DNA of 64,000 nt from NCBI GenBank assembly GCA_013423385.1, contig BLZA01000049.1, forward strand, positions 434,001-498,000, written 5' to 3'. The notes beneath the pieces were generated by a model. It was given only the letters and a program-made list of their open reading frames with translations. It searched no databases and was not told where the DNA came from. This document shows positions 25,935 through 37,800 of this stretch, piece after piece. The DNA is from Naganishia liquefaciens. Its lineage: Eukaryota > Basidiomycota > Tremellomycetes > Filobasidiales > Filobasidiaceae. Position 1 is the stretch's first letter, and every line of letters starts with the position of its first letter. The position numbers and the translations under genes were made by a program.

Positions 25935-28900
25935 TCAGGCGATTCCGTTCATGGTCATTTCCCACTCCATACTAGCCTGCGTTGGCCGCCCTCTCAGCAG
26001 CGCCTTCATTTCCCTTGTCATCGTTTCCAGATGCTACATTGAATGGTCAAGGCAGTCACCATAAATTATGGAAAGGACTCACTGTCAGATTTTCCTCCAT
26101 CCGTTGATGCTGCTCTTCAAGGCTTGCGATAAGTCTTTTCCGGTCCGGCGGAAATTCGCCTTGACCGCCCCTCCCGTTCCCAAGCTGTGCTGTAGAGGTT
26201 TCATTCCGTTCGTGGAACAAGTCGGAGCGAGTCCCCATTCGCTGAAATCGTTCGACATGGCGTCCTCTTCTGGTTGACTTCCTTCGTCGTGACGAGTGCA
26301 GATCCCCATTATGCTCCTCTTGACGAATCTGGTCCTCTATCAAAGTCGTGTCACCTCGTAAGACTCCAGATGACGATGCATCATAATCATCTCTCAGACT
26401 TCCACTGTGAGGCACACTGTGGATGTTTTCTGGATCGCCCGGAGAGTAGCCAGGAAAGAGACGAGACAATATCTCATCTTTTTCCAGTCGCCTCGGAATT
26501 GGCGCTCGAATGGGTGGAGGTACCGCTGATCCCTCTAAGGCGGTAATGTCGCTGCTGCTGCTAACATGTTTGAAGACTTGCTCATAAGCACGAGGTGAAC
26601 CATCGTCATCGGTTGAGTATTCGCTGTTTGTATCGCTCGAAGTACTTGCGGTGAGCCGTGCGGGATCCGAGAGATGTCTTGCGCCGGGGCTACTTTCCAG
26701 ATCTGTCGCACCAAGGCTCATAGCTAGATCTGCCACGAATGCGTCAAATCCCACACGTCGAGGATATGAGGAAGGCCCCGCATTGAGATCAACCCTCTCT
26801 GTATGGCTCGAGCTTGAAAGAGAATCGTAAATGGATGTCGATTCCTCGCTTGAGGAAGATCTTCGGCGCGTGACCGCGAGCTGCTCAATGTTCTTGGGTC
26901 GATCTTGGAGGTTGAGAGCTTGGATTCGGGATTCGAGGTTTCCAGGTCGTCGAGGTTGAAGACTCGGCGAACCAAGATCCAGGAATGGAGATTCGGCGGC
27001 CTGTTGCCAGTATCCGCCGTTCAAGTCCACGATCGGCTTCTTCCTTTGTGAAGCGAGATTCTTCTTGCGAGCGCTGGCTTGCACACATTTGACCATCAAT
27101 TTGAAAGCTTTGCTTTCCGACATGACTATCATCTTCGGACCATCGCCTCTTGCGACGGTCCGCGGCATAGTTCTACGCACGCTGAGGAATGCCTTGGAGT
27201 CGCGGGCGCCATTGACATCGTTGGACGCGGGTGTCACGAAGTGATTTGCGGAGTGGGATTGGAAAGTCTGCTGTGCCGAGCCTTCACGTTGAGAAGATCC
27301 ATCCGCAAGACTGATACAGTTGCGGTTCGGAGTGGCTTGACCTCGAAGTCGGTCGATGACAGGGAGTCTGAAACCGGGTCCCCAATTGGGCGCTGAAGAT
27401 GCCATCGTCTTATGTGACTCGCACTCTTTGAGCGGGGCAAGCAAGGCGGGAGACGCCCACTCCCACTCTGCCCATCGGTCCGTTTCGCGGCCTGCCACTC
27501 GAGCTTCCTGGTTTCTTTCCGCCTCACCAATAGCAAGTGCCATTCCTGAGGGCTGATGGCCGATCCAGGAAGTGTGATTCCCCTCCGCTTCTGCTGTCTG
27601 GTGTAACCAGGATGAATCGTTCTGCATACGTTCCGATCCGAAAGAACTCTCAAAGGCGTAATGTCCGCCGCGCGCTTCTGTCGGGAGATTCAGCAGTCGA
27701 GGGGCCTGAAAGACACTAGGCCGCAAGCTGATATCGTTGTTGCGGACCGCTTTCCAATCAACTTCTCGAAAGAGATTGTGCTGCTTGATCTGTTCGGGAC
27801 CGAGTCGTCCTAGACGGTTCTGGGCTGGTACCAGAAGGCTGCAACGCGAACTATCAAAATGGGCTGCAGAGTACAATGCCCTCGACTCACCTGGCAAGGA
27901 AATCAGCAAAGACGTCTGAACAAAGTGAAGCAATGGGCCGCCGCGGTGACTGGTGCATTCGTCAGCCGTTACATCCACAACTCTAGTCTGATCGGGACTC
28001 ACCTCGCAAGCGACAATCTTACAATACGTTTCCTCTATTGTTCTGGCATAAAACGGCGGTTCACCTGTGATCATCTCATAGCACATTGCGCCAAACGACC
28101 ACCAGTCTACCGATGCATCGTATCCCCGTGTCCGACCGAGAACGCCAGATTCCGCACCTGTCTGATCTTGTAGAATGCGATCATCGGAATCCAGCAGGAC
28201 TTGTTCATACGTTTGCAAGACCTCTGGAGCGATGTAATCGGCAGTCCCATGCAAGGTTTCACAAGCCGTCAATGGAAGATATCGAGGTCCCGTCCACACT
28301 GCGTTATTGGGCTGCTTGATGGAGCTGTGATCGACCTGGAGCGGGCCTCTTGCTTCGTGTTCCTGCGATTCCTCCTGCATCAATCTAGCTGCGCTTCCAA
28401 AGTCACAGATGACTGCTCTGCCATTGTCCATAAGAAGGATGTTCTCCGGCTTGACATCCCGATGAACAATTCCGGCTTCTTCGTGTAGCCATTCTATTGC
28501 CAGCATTAGTTGCTTGACGTAAAAGACGAGAGTGGATTCATCCAGGCGCTTCGTACGTCTAGCTCTGGGATTGTCGGCGAAACTGGCGAAGAGCGAGTCA
28601 GATTGGAAGGAAGTTCCTGCGCTGAATAAAGTTCCATTGCCTCCCTCGTTTCTTTCCAGCCACTGATCGTCGAAGCGATTACTTGAAGCTTCGGCCGGAG
28701 CGGACTGGGTGGAGCAGAACAGGTCCCAAAGGGTTCCGCAATTGGCAAAGGCGAAGACGATATGAAGAGCTGAATTCGAACCTATTGTCGCCAAGAGCTC
28801 GGGTACTGGATGCCAACCGCCTTCATTGAGCGGAAGGGCAGTGCTAGCCTGTAGCAGGACATCCTTTTCGAGTTCCACATCCAACGCCTGTTTCGAAGGG

Positions 28901-29201
28901 CTTAGGCCTAGCTCGCAATATAGTTAGGAGAGACCCACCTGTCCAACCCTTGAGATTTTTGCCTTGTCTATGGTCTTCAGAGCATAGATCCTGCCGTTTC
29001 CTGAGTAACGGACGGCATCAACCTGTTGCAGCAGGAAAGTCAGCCTGGTTTTCGCCTTGTCTGCCGGTAGCGCACTTTGCCGAATTGCCCTTTCCCGATT
29101 CTGGCAAGGCAGGAGAACTGATCCAACCGAAGGGAGTTCCCCATCCTACCGTCTCCACTGCCGGGACGACATTCGGGAATGCAGAAGCAGCAAGCTCGCA
29201 T
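25935..29201 (-). CDS. AGC-type Ser/Thr protein kinase with long tail
   Basis: Six exons (29201-29076, 29022-28939, 28887-28004, 27949-27891, 27838-26083, 26033-25935) give 1002 residues. The kinase domain starts almost at the N-terminus: P-loop IGKGQFGKV (residues 35-43), Lys58 in YALK, HRDVKPEN with Asp214, and DFGSA at 232-236. APEV, then YDASVDWWSFGAMCYEMITG and RLGRLGPEQIKQHNLF complete it; the last is the pattern of AGC kinases. About 50 extra residues sit before the catalytic loop, and more between DFG and APE. The N-terminus MRACCFCIPEC holds four Cys that could be palmitoylated. The 600-residue tail is Ser-rich and disordered. The last exon (HLETMTREMKALL) is a helix. Without it, the frame would end 9 codons after the last donor. 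An ATG at 29228 is also possible. Confidence 0.85.
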
Positions 29202-29501
29202 AGATGGTTGATCAACATGAACCAACAATCCCTCAGGTTTCAGTTGGGTGCGCCCACTTCAAGCAGCGATCGGTTGTCAGCCGGATAGTGACGCAGACAC
29301 AGCAAAATTATGAGTCAGTCCATAGATAGCGATCTCTGAGCCTATCACTCCCAATCATTCAGCATACAGCTCCTCAACCTGACATTTATTCGGTCAGGGA
29401 GCACATCGATAGTATCCGATTGCAGCCTATATCGTCTTTAGCACACACAAACGACATTTAACCACATCCCACTTCGGTGCCACATCGTAAACAACCCGAA
29501 C

Positions 29502-31609
29502 ATGGTTAAGGATACCATCTTGTATGATACGTTGGGCGTTGCCCCGGATGCCACGGAGATAGAGTGAGTGTTATCAGCCGACTGGCTCTGAGACGATTGC
29601 CGACCTCGACTCTCAGGTTGAAGAAGGCATACCGAAAATTGGCCATCAAGGTGAGCGGACTGAATCTTCCGGTGGCGCCTTTGCTAATTCCTTTGATAGT
29701 ATCATCCAGACAAGAACAAGGATGAGGATGCTGAAATCAAATTCAAGGAGGTTGGGTACGTCTTGCTTCAACGCCTGCCGTTGGTCCTGTGAGCTTGACA
29801 TCGAACGATAGAGAGGCATACCAAATCCTGTCAGACCCGGATAGTAGAGCATTCTACGACAAGGTGGGAAAGTCCAAGATGTCTGAAGTAGCAGGCGGAG
29901 AAGGTATGGAGATGCAGGATCCGTCTGCGCTCTTCGGTAGTCTCTTTGGAGGCGAGCGATTCAAGGATCTCATCGGAGAGATTTCCCTGGTCAAAGGTGC
30001 GTTGCTGCGCGTTTACCCTGTGTCTTCCGGAATTACGTGGAGTCGCTGATTCCGCATGATGCCCAGACTTTACATCCACCATGGATGTCATGATGACCGA
30101 CGAAGAACGAGCGGAGATGGAGGGCGAAGCTTCGGCCATGGCGGGAGCAGCGACTACCGGAGCTGGAGCGGCTTCCGCTTCGCAAACGAGCCCTCTGGAT
30201 TCAAAGACCGCTCAAACGGTCCCCGACTTTGCTGGCACTGGCTTACCAGCGGAGCAGGCTCAAGCGGCATCGGCGTCGGCCACTCCATCAACGCGCGCAT
30301 CGGAGGACCATAACGGACACATGACAGTGCATACGGGTGGTACGCCGTCCGGATCCGGTACTGCCACGCCCACTAGCACAGCCGCTCCCGTCGCCGAGAA
30401 GGCCGAAGAGAAGAAGGACAAGGAAGCTGCGAAGGGCAAGGCAAAGTTGACACCCGAGCAAAAGGCAAAGTTGCAGGCCTTGGAGGAGGAAAAGGAGAGG
30501 GCCAGGGAAGCTCGAATCGACACGCTTGCCAAGAATCTGATCATGCGTATCCGACCATTTGTGGAGGCCAAGAATCCCGGTGACGCAAATGATTCTGAGA
30601 CTGTTGCCTTTGAGAAGAGGCAAAAGGTCGAAGCGGAAGATCTCAAGCTTGAATCGTTTGGTGTCGAGTTATTGCACACTATCGGCAATGTGTACATACA
30701 GAAGGGTTCCAACTTTATCAAGAGTCGTCGCTCATTGGTAGGAGGTTTCGGCGGTTTCTTCGGAAGGCTTAAGGAGTAAGTCGCCATGGCATGTGTGGGG
30801 AAAGCGGGCTTGCTGATCAGCGCTCACCATAGGAAGGGCAACATGCTGAAGGAAGGTTGGGGTGTCTTGGGAAGCGCGTAAGTAACGTGCGGACGTTTTC
30901 TTCAGCACCCCTTTTAGACTGATGTTTTCATATCTAACAGTATCAGTGTCCAGATGGCGTAAGTATACGGCGCTCTATCTCAACGCCAATTGCTCACCGG
31001 TGACTTTGTAGAATGGAAGAAATGGCAAAGATTGAAGCCAAGGGAGATGCATCTCAGGAGGAACTGGAGGCTCTCGCTGCTGATCTTTCAAGCAAGGTAG
31101 GCACAATGTTACATGACTTCTCAAGGATCACTAAGCCCACAACCACATGCTGTAGCTTCTGTTGACTACATGGAAAGGCACTAGATGGGAAGTCATCTCC
31201 GTTGTCGGAGAAGTGTGCGACAAGGTCTTGCACGAACAGGGGCTCCAGAAGGATGTTGCGCTGAACCGCGCCAAGGTGGGCAGACAGTTGGATTTCGCGA
31301 TGGTTTCGGTACTCTAATCATGACTTGACCTGACAGGCTATCATGTGCGTTGGAGCGATTTTTAAGGCTACCGTTCCAGATGAGTCGGATGAGGAGCGTC
31401 GAGAATTGGAACGGTATGTTGATAAATAGTCGGTGAAGCTCAACTGCTTACCTTGACTCATTCTCAGACTGGTCCTGAATGCGGGATCCAAGAAGAAGTC
31501 AAAGGAAAAGAAAGAGAAAGAAAAGTCGGGTGGCTGGTTTGGCGGTCACAAGAAGGACCATCAGGAACCTCCCGTTGTACCAGCAGGCGGGGAAACTAAG
31601 CAGGCTTAA
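29502..31609 (+). CDS. DnaJ co-chaperone with DnaJ-X domain (Caj1/Djp1 type)
   Basis: Eleven exons (29502-29563, 29617-29650, 29700-29755, 29812-29996, 30067-30775, 30833-30877, 30941-30958, 31012-31096, 31156-31275, 31337-31413, 31468-31609) give 510 residues. The J domain opens the protein (DTILYDTLGVAPDATEIELK) and has the essential HPD in YHPDKNKDEDAE, so it should stimulate an HSP70. A disordered Ala/Thr-rich linker follows. The C-terminal two fifths match the DnaJ-X domain: ARIDTLAKNLIMRIRPFVEA, FGVELLHTIGNVYIQKGSNF, TTWKGTRWEVISVVGEVCDK. Relatives in budding yeast are Caj1 and Djp1, the latter linked to peroxisomal and mitochondrial import. The protein ends in a Lys-rich stretch. Confidence 0.92.
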
Positions 31610-31869
31610 CTGGGGTTCTTTTGAGATGTATTAAGCCTCATTTCGTATACCTGCCAACCAGACTTTACGTTACAACCCTTCAGCATGCGGTTGGCGCCTT
31701 GCCTTTCCGTTGCCAATACTGGTGTGCGACACTGCGCGCATGCCCATATCACAAGATTATGTTGCCACACTGGTGGAAATGACGTTACAACAAAGTCCGC
31801 CTGGCCGCAGGCGGAGCTGCTATATGTGAAGACCCGAATCACCATACCGTGTTTCGGCGTTACCGCCAA

Positions 31870-32754
31870 CTAATACTCATCGTCAGAGTTATCCTCCTTC
31901 ACCACAACATGATTGGTCACTGCGGTCCTTTCGGCGGTACCTCCAATGTCAGTGGTGGGTCTCGGAGGTCTTGTCTTCTCGGCAGGTTTGCTGCCTCCCG
32001 GGTTGGCGGCATTTCGCACACGCTCGTCTCGAGCACGCCTCTGCATTTCTTTCTGAGGACCCTCCTCTGCATTCGGATCTTTGTAGACGTGTTTGCAGAG
32101 CATGCACTTGTAGAAAAGCCGCCTGACGAATGCATTGTGATCAGCCGTATCCCAAGGCATGACTCGTAGAATACTGACATGTTTGTAACCCTCCGCTTTG
32201 ACTGATCTTGAAAGTAGACCGCTCTGTTTGTCGATCGGGCAGTTCCATCAACGCCCACCGAAGACGAAACCGATGTAATTGACGTACGATGTTCCGTGGC
32301 AATTTGGACATTCCATATTAGATCTTGGTAGCGTTGGATCCAGCTCTACGTCATCCGTCACACCGGCCTTCTCCCTAGATAGACAAGACGAAAGATCAGT
32401 ACTGCAGGAGCGATGTCTTCATACGCGATGGAAGCATATCTTGTTCAACTTACGTTACGACGGATAGCAACTCATTCTTGTATACCATGTAGTCATTCGA
32501 CCCGTGCTCCGGATTCGCTTCCGTTTCATACTGACAGTTCCGGCATGCATAGTAGAGCTTTCGTTGTGGAGTCTTCGTAGCCTAGAAGACGTTGACAATC
32601 AGCGAATGACCGGGAAGCAAGCGATTTCGCGAATGCGGCTTTACCAACCCTTGGATAGAGCAAGTTCGCACTGTGGGAAGAAACGTCAGACTAATGCTGT
32701 ACAGTCTTGCACCAGGCATAGGGCTCACCATAGGTTACAGAATTTTACGGGCAT
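31870..32754 (-). CDS. RPB9: RNA polymerase II subunit Rpb9 with C-terminal extension
   Basis: Six exons (32754-32729, 32670-32649, 32581-32454, 32374-32288, 32223-32179, 32122-31870) give 186 residues. Rpb9 helps RNA polymerase II with start-site choice, fidelity and cleavage of stalled transcripts. The first zinc ribbon is MPVKFCNLCANLLYPR with YYACRNCQYE. The TFIIS-like second ribbon is MECPNCHGT, VYFQDQSKRRVTNM and FYKCMLCKHVYKDPN. Normal Rpb9 ends soon after this ribbon at about 115-125 residues. Here about 65 charged residues follow, ending in an acidic SDDEY. The first two exons are tiny (26 and 22 nt). One donor reads GTTGGT, weaker than the rest. Confidence 0.9.
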
Positions 32755-33672
32755 TGCGATTGCTAGTCTTCACAACACCGAAAGGAGACGCACTTGAAAC
32801 GCCGACTTTATGCTGAGATCCGCTTTGCGAAAGCCTGCTCTCGCCGGAATAGTGACGTTGCGCTGATTAGATATAGTAGATCTTGCCTGGTAACGGCTGG
32901 TGGATGGTTGACGTGCAGCAACCAGGTTACTGTTGTAGGCTTCAAGAGCTGATTCGAGGCCATGGGACTATGGGACTGTGGCCCGCTGAACCGAGCTCGA
33001 TCATTGCTCGGGAACAAAAATCTCAAAGACAGTTTTCTGGCTTGCTGAATCAGCCTCATTTTAGGATCATATTTTGAGACAGTTGGCTTTCTTCCCCTAT
33101 CCTCCCCTATCCAGACTCTCCGGGTGCAAAAACGATTACAAGATATCCGACAGCTGTCCTTTCTGCCTCTTCACACCGCGTGATCACGATCCCCGAAGCG
33201 ACAGCATCGCCCTACACGGCATTGTGTAAAGCCTACATAGCAAATTGCGGCCTACCGTGACCGTGAACTGTTCTCGCTTCAGGAAGGCATTGATGCGGAT
33301 GATGGTGGAAAGATCTATCCACCACGGCCATCATGAGTAAGCAGCAACAGACAGGCAGGTCGTTCAGACCTGCCAACCTTCGTGATAATGCGCCGATGGA
33401 GTAGAGGCCGCCCGGAGAAAGCCCCAGTACTCAATTGCTTGCCTTGTGGACGGCCATCCCCGCTGAGGTGGAACGGATGCCCTCAGGCTTGCTGATCTGG
33501 GCGTTAAAGATGGTCCGCCGCCGCATCCCTGTGACTAAACAGTCTGACATGCACCGTCGCGGAAATGGTTGAGTAGACAGCGCGCAAACCCGCGTTCTCC
33601 ACTAAATCGATGTATCTGTCCTCGATAAAGCTACATTGTTGGAAAAATCCTCTGCATCCCCGCGTAAGGCAA
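32755..33672. other. Intergenic region upstream of RPB9
   Basis: It holds the RPB9 promoter and the 3' end of the B12D-like gene. Only short frames without family signal are present, and no tRNA-like fold was seen. Confidence 0.4.
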
Positions 33673-34310
33673 TTACTCCGAAGCCTTCTTTCGGAAGGTG
33701 GAAGGGAGCAATCGGAACTGTCGTTGCGATTAATTAATGATATTCTCGGTCTTACTTCGGTTCTAAGACTCACGTCGGAGCTGTCCTTGTAGACTATGAG
33801 CGAAGCAATCAAGCGGCACTGCTCAGCGAATTTTAAAGGCAGATAGATCAACACCACTTACACTGTCGGGCCAAAGCGAAGGTTCCACCGGCACAAGCCA
33901 TAACGACGACGATCAACATGGGGTACAATTCGATGGGGATGTCTGAAGGAATGAGAATTCCATCAGCATGATGTGTTGGCGTCTTGCTACCACCTGTATC
34001 CCTTACCGCGCAGACCGAATCGGAAGACCTGACATGTGAAAAGAGAGTAGCGGTGTGAGACATCAGCATTCGCTCAAACACGTCAGCTGCAGGATCACAA
34101 GCGCGACAGCGCCCACGTGAAGACCAGGGTGCGGGAAGGTAGTATACCGACACTCACAAGCTTGCTCTTAGCATCGGTCTTGTCCCCAGTCCTGTCTGCA
34201 CTGTATCCTCGGGTCTGTCGAGCCAACACCTGTCGTTCCGCTCGGAAAGCCATGGGTCGCACGGACGCGCCGGCGGATCGGAGACCAGTTCGTGCAACAG
34301 AGGGGAACAT
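33673..34310 (-). CDS. B12D/NDUFA4-like small mitochondrial membrane protein
   Basis: Five exons (34310-34158, 34028-34007, 33942-33862, 33793-33774, 33717-33673) give 106 residues. The N-terminus MFPSVARTGLRSAGASVRPM is basic and free of acidic residues, as in a mitochondrial import signal, and QTRGYS may mark its cleavage area. The single helix is IPIELYPMLIVVVMACAGGT, followed by FALARQFYKDSSDVFRLLPS, as in B12D and NDUFA4/MLRQ proteins. These sit in respiratory complexes I or IV of the inner membrane. It is divergent from RPA190. Two exons are only 20 and 22 nt. The family is clear; the exact complex is not. Confidence 0.85.
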
Positions 34311-34811
34311 CTTTGAGAGGCTGAGTGGTGAGGGTTAGACTGGATGGTATTACGCGTGTCAGAACACGCTATTCTCGCTCAACAACTGCTATTCCATTCG
34401 TCAGGTGGTCCCCGCTGCCTAAACGTCCTTTAGCGCAACGCTGCGCCTTTTGATTTCCGCCTTCTTCCGAAGCATCGGCCGCCGAGGGAACTCGCCTTTC
34501 TGGCTGTGGCAGCAAAATTTGGCTCAGAGCAGACATCACGTGACATTTCCCCTGACGTTCACAAATGTCGAGATTCGTTTGAGACGCATGTCTACTCGCC
34601 AGCTTAAACGCCGTCCTCGTAGTCGCCATCTCAAGGGTTCACCACCGCAACCCCTACGGAAGTCACCGAGACCGCATCCAAAAGAGCCATCAAGTTGGAT
34701 GGACAAGAGCTCGACCTAGAGCTCGCTTTTCGATAGCCAGGGCGCCATTTTCTGTCCGGGGAGTCGTTCAATCTCTACTCTAAAACTGTTCGATCCTGCG
34801 TACTGCCCACC
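34311..34811. other. Divergent promoter region of RPA190
   Basis: About 500 bases lie between the starts of the B12D-like gene and RPA190. No motif could be assigned with confidence. Confidence 0.4.
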
Positions 34812-37800
34812 ATGGATATCTCTCATTCTCTGCCGACTCATGTCAAGTCAATATCCTTCTCCTTCCTCTCGGGCAAGGACATCCGGGACATCTCAGTCAA
34901 GCAGATCACCAATGCCCAGCTACTTGACAACCTGAACATGCCGACGGTCGGCGGTCTTTACGATCCCGCCTTGGGCCCAAGCGATAGGGCTGACATGTGG
35001 GTCCTTTCTCTGCGACAAACTCAGGAAACAAGCTGACGAGTCCTCCCTAGTTGCGCTACATGTCAGCTGTCATCCTACCAATGCCCTGGGCATTTCGGTC
35101 ATATTGAACTGCCGGTCCCCGTCTATCATCCTCTGTTCATGAACCAGGCTTATGGACTTTTGCGGAGCATATGCATGTACTGCCACAAGTTCAAGATGCC
35201 GGAAATTGTGGTATGTCTTTGGAAATATGCCACTAATTAGGCGCGAATTGAATTCCATATTTTGCCTTAGCTCAAGAAGTACATTGCCAGGCTGCGCCTG
35301 CTCGACCACGGCCTGCTGAAAGAGTCTCAGATCATTGCCGCCATGGCACCACACGCTCGTCCCGTAACCACCCGGGATGACAAGGAGGAGGCTGAAGGCG
35401 AGGAGTCAATAGCGGTTGAGACGGTCGAGGCCTTCTGTGGTAGAATAGACAAGAAAGTCGAGGAATTTATCAACGGCAGCATTGCCTTTGACGAAGGCGT
35501 GGCAGATGTTCAAGGCGATGGCGGCAGTGCAACAAAAGCCATAATCGGTCGCCAGCAAACGATGGGTCGAGACAGCTACAAGGATGGACTAGTTTACGCT
35601 GAACGAAAGGCCGTCCTTCATGAGTTCGGCCGCAAAGCGTACAACAAGTGTAGCCACTGTCAAGCTCAGACCTTTACTTACCGAAAGGAAGGTACCGTCA
35701 AGATCATCGAATACGACCTCTCGAGAAAGCACAAGGATCAAAACCGAGCGTTGGGCCGTGTTCGGCCCGACATTCTCGCCCTCCACCGAAAGCGATCGAT
35801 TAGGCCCAGAAAAAAGCAGCGTATGGCTAAAGACATCGATTCGGATTCTGGAGTGGGAAGTAGTGAAGAGTCTGAAGGCGAGGGTGAAGACCTGATGGAC
35901 GTCGATGGCATCGAGGTAGGCGGCGACGAGGAGGAGGATTCAGACCCAGACGCCGGAGGCGATCCCGCCATGAAAGAGAACACCTCGGGGATCGCACGTG
36001 GCATTAACGGTGCCATCAAAGGTACCCGAGGGCGAGACGAGCGAATCATGGCTGTGGAGGAGGTCAGAGCGCACTTGAGGGAGGTCTTCAAGAACGAGCC
36101 TATCATCACTGGTCTTCTGTATGGTCGACATGGTGCCAACGTCTGGGAGAACGGCCATGCCGGCTCTGCCCTGAAACCGGTCTCCGCTTCAGCCGACATC
36201 TTCTTCATGGACGTCATTCCCGTGCCGCCAACTCGCTTCCGACCGGCGTCCAAGATGGGCGACTCCTTTTTCGAGAACCCGCAAAATACACTGCTGTCCA
36301 AGGTGTTGATGACTGGTCAGACGATTGTCGCCTTGAACACGCGTCTGCGAGAGTATTCCAATCCCGAAAAGCAAGACATGGAGGACGAGATGGTCAAGAT
36401 TGCACTAGCGGAACGCACACGTATCTTCACTCAACTGCTGGAGGCTGTCTTCCAGATTCAGCACGATGTGAACAGTTTCATGGACAGTTCAAAGAACCCG
36501 CAGGTCATGCGAGGTGGACTTCTGCCGCCGGCAGGTGTGAAACAGACGCTGGAAAAGAAGGAGGGCCTTTTCCGAAAACACATGATGGGAAAGCGAGTGA
36601 ATTTCGCCGCTCGATCCGTCATCTCCCCCGATATCAATATTGAAACCAATGAAATCGGTGTCCCGCCAGTCTTCGCTCGGAAGCTGACCTTCCCGGAACC
36701 CGTTACACCACACAACGTCCACGTACTCCGCCAACTGGTAATTGCTGGTGCTCATTCGTATCCCGGAGCCGTCATGGTTCAAAACGAGGATGGAACGCAA
36801 ATCTCGCTGGAACGGAAGACGATAGAGGAGCGGACTGCCATCGCCAATCAGCTCTTGACTCCGCAGGAGGGCTCCGGTACGACCTCCAATTCAAAGGGTA
36901 TGTCCACCCTTACGCCCGCCATCAACAAAAAGGTTCTGCGCCATCTCAGAGACGGTGACATTCTGTTGCTGAATCGACAGCCGACACTGCATAAGCCATC
37001 TATGATGGCCCATCGAGCTCGAATTCTGCATGGCGAAAAGACGATTCGAATGCACTACGCCAACTGTAACTCTTACAACGCCGACTTCGACGGAGACGAG
37101 ATGAACATCCATTTCCCGCAGAACGAGGTCGCGCAAGCTGAAGCTCGAATGATCGCCAACACCGACAACCAGTACCTTGGTCCGACATCAGGTAGTCCGC
37201 TGCGTGGTCTTATTCAGGATCACGTCGTTGCTGCTGTGCATCTCTGCAATAAGGAGACATACCTGACAAGAGAGCAGTATTACCAGTTGATCTATGGTGC
37301 ACTCCGCACCGAAGAGAACTACACTGGACAAGGCAGAATTCACACTCTGCCGCCGGCGATCTGGAAACCTGTTCCGAGATGGACAGGTAAACAGGTTGTG
37401 AGTCTATTTTGAGAGCTCCTGTTGTGAAGATTTTTTGATGTCCTCGCAGATCTCTACAATTATGCTCAATATCACACCAGTCAACTTCCAGGGTCTGAAT
37501 CTGTTGTCGAAAAACAAGATTATTGATGACCTGTGGCGACGTGGAGCGACCGATAAGAACATGTCCGAGGAGCAAGTCGAATTCATGGACGGCGATCTCA
37601 TTCGGGGTGTTCTCGACAAATCTCAATTCGGAGCTTCCGCTTACGGTCTGGTACATTCGGTCTTCGAGCTGTACGGACCAGAGACCGCAGGCCGATTGCT
37701 CGGCATTCTCAGTCGACTCTTTACCAAGTACCTGCAATCCATCGCTTTCACATGTCGAATGGACGATCTTATTCTTACGGCCGAGGGAGAACGAATGCGA

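Noticed and set aside
26056-26082. Kinase frame reading through the last donor to a stop at 26056
   Set aside because: A GTGAGT donor and a TGTAG acceptor 49 nt apart lead to a helical last exon that continues the coiled coil. Read-through would add only nine residues.
35738-36301. 187-codon minus-strand frame within RPA190
   Set aside because: It lies entirely opposite the coding sequence of a clear polymerase subunit and has no protein-like pattern.
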